Shown one piece after another: positions 47,488 through 60,414 of a DNA stretch of 64,000 nucleotides. The translations under genes were made by a program, and so were the position numbers. This DNA is from Portulaca oleracea (lineage: Eukaryota > Streptophyta > Magnoliopsida > Caryophyllales > Portulacaceae): the NCBI GenBank assembly GCA_029582165.1, contig CM055870.1, positions 10,473,832 through 10,537,831 on the forward strand, written 5' to 3'. Under the pieces are notes generated by a model that had not been told where the DNA came from, ran no database searches, and worked only from the letters and a program-made list of their open reading frames with translations. How positions within the stretch are numbered: the stretch's first letter is position 1; every line of letters begins with the position of its first letter.

Positions 47488-47730
47488 AATAACATGATCC
47501 TCTTGCACGTGACATAGCTTACTTGTTGTCGTCATAAAAGGAGGTTGAGTTTAGATGATTTAGGTTATAAGCGTATACGATTATAATTGTGAATTTAGAT
47601 ACAAAGAATAATTTATTTTCGTTATTTTTTTAAATCTTGAGACGGATAGATGTTTATTATTAATTAAATTCATGGTGGGCTTGAATAATAGATTCACGTA
47701 CATTATGGGCGGCCCCCACATCGCCGTTGG

Positions 47731-50700
47731 ATGTACGAGAGGTTTGAACCGGTAGGAGGTTATCGGGTGAATGGGCTCTTTGGGGTAGCTATGTTCGATC
47801 AATTTGCAAAGAGTAATTCGTATGAGTATCCGAGGACTGGAAAGTATCGGTGCCCATGTGTGAAGTGCAAGAATAAGAGCGGATTTAGTCCTGAAGAAGT
47901 TAAAGAACATTTGTATAGGCGAGGGTTTATGGAACAATATTGGTGTTGGACGAGCCATGGTGAAGAATGGGGTGACTTTGATAATGAGGATGACAGTGGT
48001 GACGATGCGAAAGGTGATTGGGAACCGTCTGCAGGTAGTCCTCCGACAAACGAGGAACCGAATCATCCACCGTTCATCGACAGAACGGAAGAGATGATGA
48101 ATGATTTCATCATGGCGAATGAGGCGCCTAATGTAGAAGCTCAACAATTTTATGATATGCTTCAATCTGCTCAACAGCCTCTGTGGGAAGGGTGTGCGAC
48201 CCATACTGAGTTGTCCACTGCCGTGAGGCTGATAAGTCAGAAGTCGAAGCACAATTTGTCGGAGCAGGCAATGAACGACATCATGGAACTGATGAGCGAG
48301 AGTTGTCCCCAGCCGAACCTAGTGCCTAGAAACTACGATGAGTTGAAAAAGAAGGTTAAGAAGTTAGGGATGGGCTATAACAATTGATTGTTGCCTTAGT
48401 GGATGCATGATCTAATATAAGGACGATGCACATCTCACTGAATGTAAATTTTGTGGCCATCCTAGGCATAAGCCACAGAAATCGTCAACCACGACAAAGA
48501 AAGGCGTCCCGTACAAGAAAATGTTTTACTTTCCCTTGATGCCTAGGTTGTAGCGTCTGTATGCATCGAAGAATACGGCTGGGCATATGAGATGGCACGC
48601 GGAGAACAAGCGCGAGGAAGGTGTACTTTGCCATCCATCGGACATCGCCTCATGGAAAATGTTCGACATCGTGCATCCAGACTTCGCGGGGGAATCGCGA
48701 AATGTAAGGCTGGGCATGTGTGCAGATGGGTTTAGCCTGTTCAACATGACAGGGAGGTCTTATTCGATATGGCCGGTTGTTACTCCTTACAACTTGCCAC
48801 TTGAATTGTGCATGACAACACCGTACATGTTTCTCACGTGTATTATTCCAGGTCCGAAGAACCCCGGAAATAAAATTGATGTCTTCCTCCAACCCTTGGT
48901 GGACGAGCTGCAACGCTTATGGGTTGGTGTTGAAACATACGACATCTCCAAAAGACAAAATTTTAACATGAGGGCATCTTTGATGTGGACGGTGAATGAT
49001 TTTCCGGCCCTTGGCATGCTTTCTGGGTGGAGCACGCACGGTGCTATGTCTTGTCCTGTTTGCATGGATGGTTTGAAAGTAATTCGTCTTAAGCATGGGA
49101 GGAAAACCTCGTGGTTTGACTGTCACCGACAGTTTCTTGTTAAGGGGCATGCTTTGAGAAGAAATCGAAAGGCACTTCGAAAGGGGCACACTTGCCCTGA
49201 TAGAACTGCCCCACCGTGTAGGAAAAACGGTTATAAAATCTACGAGGAGGTGAAGCACTTCCCCAAGGTGACTACCCATGGTGACTTTGTAGTCCCGGGA
49301 TTCAGAGAGAATGCTCATAATTGGAAAAAACAAAGTATCTTTTGGGAGTTGCCTTATTGGAAGGATCACATGGTTCCACACAACTTAGATATGATGCACA
49401 TTGAGAAGAACTTTGTGGACAACATCGTAAACATGGTGATGGGGGTGGACGGCAAAACGAAGGATGATGGAAATGCAAGGAGGGGCGTGGCAGACATATG
49501 TGACAGGCCGGAACTCCATCTATTGCCCGGTCCTAACGGTAAACCCCTACAGCCAAGAGCCAAATATGTTCTTCCTGAGGATAAGCGAACAGACGTTTGT
49601 AACTGGGCACAATAGCTACATTTGCCAGACGCTTAAGCTTCAAACTTCGCGAACTGTGTTGATGCATTAGGTAAAAAGTTTCAAAACTTTAAAAGTCATG
49701 ACTGCATGTGTTCATGCAGACATTGTTACCTGTTGCGTTCCGGGCACTTCCCGATGATGTGTTGGAGCCACTCGTTCAGTTAAGCCAATGGTTCAGAGCA
49801 CATGCTCCACAACATTGAAGCCGCGATGACTTAGTCCGGCTTGAAAAGAAATTCCCATAATAATATACAAGTGGAGACCATATTTCCACGGCTTCTTCAA
49901 CGTAATGGAACACTTGCCCATTCATCCGTCCAGAGGCATTCTTTGGTGGTCTGTTCAATATCGTTGGATGTATCCCTTTGAGAGGTATTTCGGGTGGTTG
50001 AAGAAGAAAATAAAGATCAAGGCACACCCTGAAGGATCTATGGCCCAAGCGTACCTCATGTTTGAGATTTCCCAATTCGCATCTACATACTTTGGGACGG
50101 ATAATGTATGGTCTTCTACATCAACAAGTATGCGTGCGAAGGCGAAGGATGATCCTATGTTATTCGGTTTTTAAGGACGTGGGAGCCACTGGGAGGTGTA
50201 AACACGAGGTGGCTCAGCGATCAAGAGTATAAAGCAGCACACCTTCATGTTCTACTGAACTACAAAGAAGTCAACCACTACTTAGAGTAAGCAATAATGC
50301 TCACTAACGACTTCATTAAATTGATATGTATTATAGGTGTAATTAATGAGCCTGTTTCCTACGCAGCTTGTTTAAGAATTACAAGTTGACTTCATTTCCG
50401 AACACCACGGACACCCAATTGGATCAGATGATTGAAGCATAGTTCGCTCAATGGTTTTATCAGCTATCTGTGAGTAAAACAATCATTTACATAATTTCGA
50501 TTTTGACCATATTTAAACAAAACTTAAACCATTCAACATCTAACGGGTACTACAAATGTAGGAAAATTGGGAAGCCTTTCGGTTTTACGAAGATGAGCGT
50601 CATGAACACCTTTATCACTTAGCCCGAATGCCTTCCCCTAAAGTGACCACCTGGAGTGCTTACCGAATCAATGGGTTCTTATTTCACACCCAAGCAAGGA

Positions 50701-51304
50701 GTAACTCAGTGGTTTCGTGAAGTTCGGTGGATTTTTCGATGATTTCGATGGTGTTCTCCAAGAAGTCATCGCACTGGAATATGTTGGGCCTGTCAACAAG
50801 AAAAGCATACTGTTTAGATGTGATTGGTTTGACAATACCCCGGTACGAGGTGTACGTTCACCCAAGTTATTCCCGTTTGTTGAATTACAAAAGGACAGAC
50901 GGTACTGGAAGTACGGCCCATTCATCTTGGCAGGGTGCGCAACCCAAGTGTTGTTCATGAATTACCCGGCAGGCATACGAGATAAAGCTAACTGGTGGGT
51001 TGTGGTTCCAAAAAAACCATCTTATGCACAGTACAAGCAGTTCACCCTTCCGTTGGCCATCCAAGATGACCAACCAAGAGTTGTTGTCCCAATCAACCCC
51101 AATGACGGTACCGTATCACAAGTACTCGCTATTGAAGGGGTGTTCGATGAGGTTGCGGACATGGACAACGCCCAATTAATAGTGGGTGGTAATACGTCCG
51201 ATGTAGCCAATGAGGACGATGGAGACATCGAGGATGACGAACATGTTGATGGTGATGATGATGAAGTGGATGAGGACGATGAAGACAACGAAGACTATTA
51301 AATA
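47731..51304 (+). pseudogene. TNP2-like CACTA transposase, decayed
   Basis: Would cut and move the element by binding its TIRs. Frame 1 (47731-48387) has the transposase-associated domain (RRWMYERF just upstream, CPCVKCKN, HLYRRGFM). After a shift near 48390 the TNP2 domain follows (HLTECKFCGHPR..., 48587-49615: HAENKREEGVLCHPSD, NVRLGMCADGFSLF, MLSGWSTHGAMSCPVC, WELPYWKDHMVPHNLDMMHIEKN). A DUF4218-type part (MEHLPIHPSRG, VQYRWMYPFERY; 49905-50170) and a DUF4216-type part with an acidic tail (50717-51301: LFRCDWFDN) complete it. Lesions: a shift near 48390, TAG at about 48551, a stop at 49613, further shifts to 49900 and near 50715. A GTAAG...GCAG intron may lie at about 50289-50366. Confidence 0.85.
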
Positions 51305-51570
51305 ACAATATAGTAATCGAATTTTGATTGTGTTTCAAGTGTCTTCAACGAACACATATTATGTATTCTATTTTCTAAGTGAAACGAATTGATTGTGTGC
51401 CAAGTGAAACTAATTCAATGTTTTTCATATTTTACATCAATGTGTTGTCGATCTCTTTTAATGCATTGTATTGTTTGGGAGTGGTTACTAATTCATATTA
51501 CTTGCTATTTTATTTCGTGCAAGCTGATACTAATTCAATGTTTATTCTACTTTTATTTTGCAGTTGCATT

Positions 51571-54120
51571 ATGTCAGGAAGAGATGGATCACGCAGACCT
51601 CGGACCCGTGGTGGGTCTAGACCGAATGCGAGGGGTGGTTCATCATCGGTCCCACAGACACCATACATTCCCCAGCTTGATCCTGCCCATGAAGCTGCTT
51701 CTCAACCTGAGGGGAGCAACTACGACTTCTTTTCACAGCTAGACCCATCCACTCTGGAGCTCATGCCGTTCTTTGCGGGTAGTACCGTGCCAGTAGGGAA
51801 CGAGACGATGGGCCAGTTTTATGCTCAGGGGCTTTAGGGGCTAAGCGATGATGGGGTGATCAAGCGAGGTTAGGTGACAAGCGATGTTAGGGGGTGCCCA
51901 AACCGAAGGATGGAACCCGAGCCGAGAGGGCCGCAGACTGAAGGGGAGGGCGACAGTACCCAAACGTCGGGGAACGATATCACTGAACGATATCGAATTC
52001 AACTGGACGTTCGGGCGGACGCTAAAAAAATGTCGGATGGGAAGTACATCATTCGACCTTGTAATTGCACGTGAGTATCAATCTGAACTTTGATTATGCA
52101 TTTATAACTTAATTTGTGTTTAAATATATATAATTTTGTATGCCCTCAATCTAATCGATGTTTCATTTCAAATTGATTTAAGTGTGGCGCCATATGGGGC
52201 ACACGCAACCAGGGCCATCATGGACATAGTGAAGCAGAATTTCCGAGGCTTCTGGCCGACATGGAGTAAAGTGCACCAGGGGACGCGGGAGTTGATATAC
52301 GACGAGTTCAGGGTAAACTCTCACATTTTTTCCTCTTTAAAATTTTGCGTACGTACGTTGTCTTTCATTTTGAGATGAGATATATTAATTAATATGATGT
52401 AGCTTGTTTATTTTACATGTTTAATTCGTACATGATGTAGCTATACGTACATGAATATTGGTGTATGTTTGTGTATAATGCGTATGTGTATGTTTGTATA
52501 TGTTTGTGTATGGTTATCCGGCGTGTGGCCATTGAGATATATTAATATGAATTGGTGTATGTAAAATGAGGGATAATTGTCAATTTATAGGGGAAACTAT
52601 GCCAAATTTTTTTTCGTGGTTTATTAATTCAAAATTATGATATATATGGTTTAATTTATTTGCATGTTTAATTCTTCATGTATGGTTTAAATGCAGAAAA
52701 AAAAATTTGGTGGGAGGACCAACATGAGGCCTATATACGTGATTGGTTCCTTAGGAGGGCTTAAAAACAGTACGCCGACGCTATCGGCAAATCCAAAAAA
52801 CGATGGTTGGCGGGGAGAGGCAAACCAAAATGGATTGTCGACGACGAGATTTGGGACAAATTCATTGCTCATTGGGAAGACTCCAAATTCGTTGAGAAAA
52901 GCAAGAACATAAGCAGGGCAAGGAAGATGAACCAAGATAAGGGCCCACCATCGCACACAAGGGGCCCAGTTTCATTCGGTATCGTCAGAGAGAAATTGGT
53001 AAGTTAATTATGACTTTATTTATATACATACAACGCCGCACATATATATGGTTTAATTTAACATTTAATTTATATACGCACTTACGTTCAGAAAGAAAAA
53101 AACGATGGAAAAAACCCTGACATATGGGAACAATTCGAAGCGACCCATATGAAGCGGCACAATCGATGGGTGGGCGAATGCGGTGCAAATTGGGGTAATT
53201 ACTTTCATCATCCAATATTTAAGTTATTATATACGTACGTACACGTAAGAACATTAACTTTAATTCGCTTATTCGAATTACTCTTTCTTTGTATCGGCCA
53301 GAGGCGATGCATAGTGATTATGAATCGTCTGCAGAGAAGAGATGGAGGCAAAGCAGCGGGAGGGCGATCAACTAGAAACTCCCATTATATGCGAGACGAG
53401 TTACGGTTAGACAAACAAGCTGCAAAGTCGGGGACACGTCGTGGGCATGGGGTTGTGGGGAAGCTATGAAGACGCGATTCTCCCACATCGCATCGAGGAG
53501 GCGTCCACGGCGTCGTAATAACACCGATAGCGTCGGCGTCGGGCCTCTATTACGGAGTTCAACGAGAGAGCTTAGCGTCGACTCGAGGAAGAAAGGCAAC
53601 AACGCGAACAAGATAAGCGCATCTGCGGGAACAATTCGGAGACAATTAGAGGAACAACGGCCGTCCGACGCGATGGAGGAAAAGGTGAGGCAACAAGTAA
53701 TGCAACAAATGTTGCAAATGCAAAGAATGTTCCAGCAGCAAGCAAGTCAGAGCTGGCAAGCCCCTTTCCTCGCTGGATCTTCCTCTGGAAGACAAGTGCC
53801 ATACACTGGACAGCCTCCTCCACCGTCGCCCCGCCACCGTAGTACTTCTCGCCGGAACCCCGTCTCTCAAGCCCCACAACCTCAGCCCACTGTTCCTCCC
53901 GAGGACTCGTTATATGCTTACCCAGGTAAGCATATTTTTTTCCATAATCACAAAATTAAATTACTAATTACACGTTCCAATAATTACTTATTTCATTTTG
54001 ATTGTATTTCCAAATTGTCGTTGTATCCCAGGAGGCCAATACCTATTCCATAGCCTCGAAGAATTGACACAACACCAGAATCAGGGTGATGATGGCAACG
54101 ATGGGGAGGAGGAGAGCTAA
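51571..54120 (+). pseudogene. Second CACTA gene, Transposase_24-like, decayed, six inferred exons
   Basis: Companion protein of plant CACTA elements. Inferred exons: 51571-52070, 52183-52312, 52697-52998, 53092-53194, 53302-53925 and 54032-54120, each with GT/AG borders. The N-terminus is Arg/Gly-rich (SGRDGSRRPRTRGGSRPNARGG). The middle has VAPYGAHATRAIMDIVKQNF and KPKWIVDDEIWDKFIAHW...GPPSHTRGPVSF, the Transposase_24-type core. The C-terminal part is Gln-rich, coiled-coil-like (VMQQMLQMQRMFQQQ) and then Pro-rich. Lesions: two in-frame TAG codons (51835 and about 51868), a one-base slip in the A9 run at 52697, a stop near 52760, and frame changes within 53302-53925. Assignment of the family is from conserved text, not a search. 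Confidence 0.7.
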
Positions 54121-54627
54121 AGTGACGATGTCGTGTGACATTAATCATTTTGATTGTATTTTACATTGTATGAACATTTAAACTCTTTCTTAATTATATA
54201 TACGTTCGTACTTATTAGCTAGTACATTTAATCCAAACATCGAAATATTTTTCATTATGTTTGCGCACATACGTACAAATTAATTAACTTAATTAACATA
54301 TATATGTATAATAACACGTACGTACATATGAAAATAATTGTAATTAACAACATAATCGACAATGAAACATATATATATATATAAATTAAATTATCTACCT
54401 GAAAAAAATTAGAATATAATTAACAATAATAATAATTAATAATTAACTATACTAAAATTAAAAAATATATACATATATACATCATAATTAGTTATAACTA
54501 AAATTAAGAATATATAATAGTAATAGTATCAATAATAATAATAATTATTATTATTATTATTATATATAATATATATATTACTGCGTTAGCCACACCATCG
54601 AAAATTTTCAAAAAATTTAGGGAAAAA

Positions 54628-54966
54628 TTGGGCGTCTTGTTTTGCCACCAAACAGACGCCCAAATCTGTGAAATTGAAAATGGCGTCTGTTTGATAGCAA
54701 AACAGACGCCCAATTTGGCCTGCCTATATAAACCAAAGTCCTCAAACTTCCCTCCGAATTTTTTCCCTCCCATCTCCATTTCATTTCTCTCATCTTCTCT
54801 CATCAATTCTCTCATTTCCCCTTACCTTCAAAACACCTCAAATCCATCCAAGATTGATGAATTGAAAATTTTACAATTGAAGATTGAACATTGGAGAGTG
54901 AAGATTGAAGATACAAGATTGAAGATTGAAAAATCAAGATTGAAAAATATTGAAGTCATATATTAA
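54628..54966 (+). other. Promoter-like segment and short ORF near the CACTA right end
   Basis: A CCTATATAAACC box at about 54723-54733 with paired GGCGTCTG/CAGACGCC motifs upstream and a TC-rich leader downstream. The overlapping 112-codon frame contains a 7-residue repeat (KIEDTRLKIEKSRLK) coded by AAGATTGAA-type units. No known family. Confidence 0.4.
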
Positions 54967-55085
54967 TTGTAATTTAGTTTCTTATTTTTTTGTATCTTTT
55001 AAGTTAGTAAAAATCAACATTATTAAAGTTGTATTATATATTTTTTTACTTGTTTAAATATATATTTATTATCATTTTGTTGTTG

Positions 55086-55087
<2 letters not shown>

Positions 55088-55141
<54 letters not shown>
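55088..55141. repeat. (TA)n microsatellite
   Basis: About 27 uninterrupted AT units inside the CACTA element. Confidence 0.95.
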
Positions 55142-55146
<5 letters not shown>

Positions 55147-55357
55147 TGTACATACATGAATTGGAAATATGTATCATTTATTATTATATAAAATGTGTTT
55201 ATTTTCATTATTAATGTCTCCACAATTCTTATTAAACAATTTACTTACAAATACAAAAATTTAACTTTTACGCTTTATTTTATAATTAGAACCTTCAAAA
55301 TATACTATTTATTCTAATTATTAAATTGAAATTCACGTTTTTTTTAATTTCAGAAGC

Positions 55358-55439
55358 CAAAATGGCGTGCATGCGGGATAAAGCACGCCGCGTTTCTCTT
55401 GAACGCGTTATGCATTTTATCCCGCATGCACGATTTTGG
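55358..55439. repeat. Hairpin near the CACTA right end
   Basis: Perfect 17-bp arms at 55366-55382 and 55416-55432 (CGTGCATGCGGGATAAA and inverse), with further pairing inside (CGCGTT/AACGCG) and outside (CCAAAAT/ATTTTGG). Confidence 0.8.
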
Positions 55440-55861
55440 TCTGACACAGCCCTCGCAGACTACAATAATTTTGGCGTCTGATTGAAACAGACGCCAAATA
55501 TAGACGCCTTTTTCTAAATGGCGTTCTAGGTTTTGGCGTCCGTTTTAATCAGACGCCAAAACCATTTTGGCTTCTGTTTACACCCATATCAGACGCCAAT
55601 TCCAGACGCTTATGGGTATGTATTCTACTAGTGCGTTTGTGTTGCGTTGCATTTGGGTTGCGTTGGGTTGCGGTAGGAAATAATAAAAAAAGGTGAGTAG
55701 AGGTGAATAGTAGATTGTGATAAGTGGAGTTATCTTGCGTTTGCCATGCGTTAGGTTTTATTGATTATGCGTTGCGTTTGGGTGCGTTAACACACAAAAA
55801 AACGGGGCCATAATACATCGTAATACATCGACACTCATACATTAGCGCTCCCCCCCCCCCC

Positions 55862-55990
55862 TATCTGGGTGTTTTATGGCTAAACACTTGCAAAATGTGT
55901 AGGGAATAAAAAGAACTTCCAACCCCCTTATCTGGGTGTTTTATGGCTAAACACTTGCAAAATGTGTAGGGAATAAAAAGAACTTCCAAC
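55862..55990. repeat. Tandem duplication, 68-bp period
   Basis: TATCTGGGTGTTTTATGGCT... to ...CTTCCAAC occurs twice in a row with one inserted T difference, next to a C-run at 55850-55860. Confidence 0.9.
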
Positions 55991-56245
55991 AATGTCGTTA
56001 AACTAAAACAATTAAAAAATTGTATACAACACACACAAGAAGTTAAATTACATTATAAGAGCGGTAAAAATAAATGTAAACCTTTAAAGATTATAAATAA
56101 ATAAAGTTTTAACAACAATAAATTGAACTAATCCACATTACAATTTAAATCCCTACAAAAAAGTATCACACTTTAAATTGAATTATTGTAAATGAATAAG
56201 GTTTGACAAATAAGAGTTTGATATTTTTGTCCTAACATGCATGGG

Positions 56246-56357
56246 TGATGGGTCACCAGTGAGCAGTGACCACAAGGTCCTTTAAGTTTTGAGCAAGTTG
56301 TTGATGGGTCACCAGTGAGCAGTGACCACAAGGTCCTTTAAGTTTTGAGCAAGTTGT
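56246..56357. repeat. Perfect 56-bp tandem duplication upstream of PME gene B
   Basis: Units 56246-56301 and 56302-56357 are identical. Each has the dyad GGTCAC-N9-GTGACC. They end about 310 bp before the gene B ATG. Confidence 0.95.
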
Positions 56358-56580
56358 CGAAAAGCTTGAGATCTAGATCTAAATTTAATTGATATCAATG
56401 ACAGTAGCATAAGACAGTGCTTTCAATAAAACCAAGCTGCTATATACATGGACGACGACGTGAATTTAATCTCTGCATTATTCCTCTCTAGGGAAAAAAA
56501 TATCCAAAAAATATAAAATATACCAGCATAAAATATACAGATATAGTGAAGTACCGCCAATCTTATCTCTTTTCTTTGTG

Positions 56581-56588
56581 TATAAATA
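56581..56588 (+). promoter_or_regulatory. TATA box of PME gene B
   Basis: TATAAATA, 89 bp upstream of the ATG, with a C/A-rich leader after it. Confidence 0.65.
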
Positions 56589-56669
56589 ACACCCTCCATT
56601 CCCCTGTTTTCAGCCCACATACACACACTTCATTTCGCCATCCAATCTTCTGGCGAATACACCAAAAAG

Positions 56670-59600
56670 ATGTACAAATCAACCAAAACTATCAACTTCC
56701 TCATCCTCCCCGTAACTTTCTTCACCACAATCTTCCTCATAACCACATTCCCTTCTCAGAAAACACCCACCCACAACCACATTCACCATCTTCATATCGA
56801 GAATCATCTCCAGCTCCAAGCTGCTAAGTCCCACTGCGATGGCACCCTTTACCCCAAGCTTTGCGAATCGACCCTCTCGACCCTCCCGAACCTCCATAAG
56901 AGGTCCATGAAGGATGTGCTCTGTCACACTCTTAATGTGACTGAGTCTGAGGTCATGACTACCGAGTCTGAGGTCAAGGGGCTCGAGTGCGGGTCCAAGT
57001 CAGGCCCGCACCCGAACCTTTTCCAGCGTCGGGCGCTGGATGACTGTCAGGAGCTTCTTGACGGGACTATGGATGACCTCAAGGCGGTTTATGATGATGT
57101 CCAGCGTGACCCGGCTAAGAAGTATGCGGATCTCCAGACTCTGCTTAGTGCCGCCATGACCAATGCGTACACCTGTCTTGACGGGTTCGCTGTCGGGTCG
57201 AACCGGACTATCCGGAAGTACTTCCAGAGTGACTTGATTAAGGTGTCTCGCCACGTGAGCAACTCGTTGGTCATGTTGAAGAAGCTCTGCAAGAAGAAGA
57301 CTGGTGGCGGTGGAGGTGGAGGGTACAGTAGTACTCAGAGTAATGATTACGACGATGATTTGGAGGCGGTGAACCGGGTGGATCGGACCGGGTTCCCAGC
57401 CTGGATGAAGAGGAAAGACCGGCACCTGCTTCAGGCGGCGGTGAATGTCACCACGGCCAATGTGACGGTGGCCAAGGACGGCAGTGGCAACTTCACCACC
57501 ATCACAGCCGCGGTAGACGCCGCGCGAAATAAAAGTAACAGCCGGTTCATAATATACATTAAATCCGGTGTGTACTTCGAGAACATAGAAGTGGATAAGA
57601 AGAAGACCAACATTATGTTCTTGGGTGATGGCATTGGCAAGACCGTGATCAAGGGAAACAGGAACGTTATCGATGGCTGGACTACTTTCAGATCCGCTGT
57701 TCTTGGTAAGTTTCTCATCAATTGGTTATGCATCCTATATCATTAATTTCTACGTATGGTGCTAACGTTAGTAAGTTTAATATACTTCATAAATTCTATT
57801 TGTATAGTTGTAGTTAACTAGTATGTATAATTGATAAACTCATTTGCCATATTCGTATAGAGAGAGTGACTCAAATATATATAATAAAAATGTAGGCTAA
57901 ATAGTTAACTTAAGATATATCTTGTTAAACCTCAATAACAGGGTCGGAGTCATGACATATTATTAGGGTGGACCATTTTTACATAAGAAAAATAGAGAAA
58001 TGAGGTAAGAGATGTAGATTTGACAAAAATAATTGCACAAAAATCAAAACATGCATGTTGTGTACTGACAATATATATAGTTGTAGGCGTACAACTATGT
58101 ATATATCAATTGTGTGCGGAAAACTATCATTAGAAGTGTGAGAATGAAACATTAGTGTTTAAAGCGTCTAGCATATAAGATATAACCTAGGTACCTAGGA
58201 CTTGTGTGCCGTGTGGAGGAAATTGCATGGAAGAAGTGGCTAGATTTCATGTAATAACAGTGATTATAACTAAGTAATACATACGTAATTACTCCCTCCG
58301 TTCCATATTAATTATCCTGACGTGTCATTAATTTCTCAACTTGTACTATGTTATAATATATGAAAGTACCATCATTAGATTTATAATGAAAAGTACCATA
58401 ATAAGAATATAATTTTGTAAGTTTTTGATAAAATATACTATAAAAATTTTCTTGGTCAAAGACGACATTTTGGACAATTAATATGAAACAGAAGGAGTAA
58501 TTAAGAAAGGAGTTTGGTTTTGATTGGAAAGTGGGTGGTCCCAACTCCTAATAAGGCGGATGAGGATGAGGATGAGGATGAGGATGAGGAAATATGCATG
58601 GGATCCATAAGAAATAATACAGCAAAGTTGATGAATTCGAAAGAAAACAGTAGGTCCTGTTCAAATTACTGTTTTTATTTATGGGCAAATCATGTGCGTA
58701 TATTGTTGACGTTGACTTGTGCTGTCGAGCTGTGAAGTCAATTAGTAGCGAAAGTAAGAAACTTTGATGAGGCATGTCGAGCGTAGAGTGCGGAGTAACA
58801 TTAACTGCTGATTACTCTCATTTCTATCTTCCTTTCCTCATGGATGAGGGATTGCTTCTACATAAAAGGAGTATATTCCACAACTTTCATTAATATAAAA
58901 TCCTCACCTCACTCAAAATGAGTTTTCTTTTCTTCTTTATGTGTAATATGTGCAAACATTGAAGTGGATAAATTAGTGGATGTAAGATGTAGGGTTGATT
59001 GTCAAAATATGTTTTGATTTTATTTGCAAAATAGTGTATTGTATGTTTCTAAATCATATCCATAAATTAGGGGGGAATTTATAAGAAACTAGAATAATTC
59101 AAATTATATTTACAATCTTATTTAAATGTACGCATGATAGGATAGTACTACATTTCAAAGAATAACAAAATAATTAAATTGATCAACAATATGATAAACT
59201 TTTAACCTTCCAAAAAAATACATAAATTTAATTAATTATGGACTATGAAAAGTGCACTCTTATAGTGTGCATTCGTTTAGATATCAACTGTACGCTATGT
59301 CAAGTTTTGGTTCTGTTTAGAACAGTAAATGGTAGGTACATTAGTTGTTAGAATCATGGCTGATTGGTGGTAGTTGTTTGAGTTTTTTGTTTGACTTTTT
59401 TGTTTGTTTGTGATTATAGGAAAAGTGTTTGGTAAAGTAGTTTTTTGTGAAAAGCTAACTCAAAAAGCTTCATCAAAGCTTTTTGAAAACTAGCTTATTG
59501 GCTCTAAAAAGCTAATATAAAAAGATATTTACCAAACATCTCAAGTAGCTTTTTATCATTGGTCAAAAAGCTAAAAGCTACTCAAAAAACTAAAAGCTAT

Positions 59601-60379
59601 TCAAAAAGTTTATTTGCCAAACACCCATTTGTGTGTTAATGAGTTCGATTACTAAAGAACGAATACAGCGCATAAATGAAGCCCATAACACGATGAATTC
59701 CCTCTCACGTGAACTATTTGTACATGGAGACATGTCAAGTGCAAATGATTCTTACGCCATTAAAATACTCTCCTTCTCCTGTACACAAAAAGCCACCTGT
59801 GACAACCTCACGGGAGCAACACTATATTGTCTATGCTCAAAGTATATTAACATACAAGAGCAAACAATTTCCAAGTTATACATTTTATTGTTAATGTCTT
59901 TTTGTGATTGCTTAAGAATTACAGTACATTAAAGTTTAATATATTCATTTCAATATTTAAAATTAGCTATTATTTGTCACTCTCTCTTTTCTATATTATC
60001 TGTTACTTTTGCTAATTTTAATTTTTTTGATAATATTTGTCACCTTACAATTTTGAACACATTCATACAGTGTCCGAACCCGAAAATTTAGACAGTGTCA
60101 ATTTGGTTTAGAAAAATTCGGAAAAATTTGGGCCGAAATATATTCAAACAACTCGAGTCCGAACTCCATCATCGCAAAGTGTCCAAATTTGAAATTCAGA
60201 AAAATTTATCTGCATACTCAAATTGCTCGAATTTGACATTCTACTTACAAGCCCAAAAAACAGGATCATAGTGCTAATATTCAACTGTGTTTTTTAGAGA
60301 ATAAAAATAAATTATATATTTTAGTTGGGAAAGGTGTAAGATTTTCAAAATCTTATAAAATGCATAATAAACGCTTGCA

Positions 60380-60414
<35 letters not shown>

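Larger units (their letters stand above)
45364..55633 (+). mobile_element. CACTA (En/Spm-type) transposon, 10.27 kb
   Basis: TIRs start CACTAGTAGAATTCATACC (left) and CACTAGTAGAATACATACC (right, inverted), about 28 bp in all with gaps. The 3-bp flanks are CAT and CGT. Subterminal regions hold many CAGACGCC/GGCGTCTG motifs in both orientations. Two decayed genes inside: TNP2-like (47731-51304) and Transposase_24-like (51571-54120), in the usual order and on the same strand. Both have stops or frameshifts, so it is probably not autonomous. The ends look intact and could still be acted on in trans. Confidence 0.95.
45339..55809. mobile_element. GGCACCG-family MITE split by the CACTA element
   Basis: Left piece about 45339-45363 (GGCATCG...TGTGTGTT) and right piece about 55634-55809 line up end to end with the intact MITE at 26607-26833 read in reverse. 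All that lies between is the CACTA element. Confidence 0.85.

Noticed and set aside
51022..51338. Ser-rich and His-rich antisense frames
   Set aside because: Antisense of the acidic Asp/Glu tail of the TNP2-like gene; low complexity only.
55029..55214. Tyr/Ile repeat ORF
   Set aside because: Translation of a TA microsatellite.
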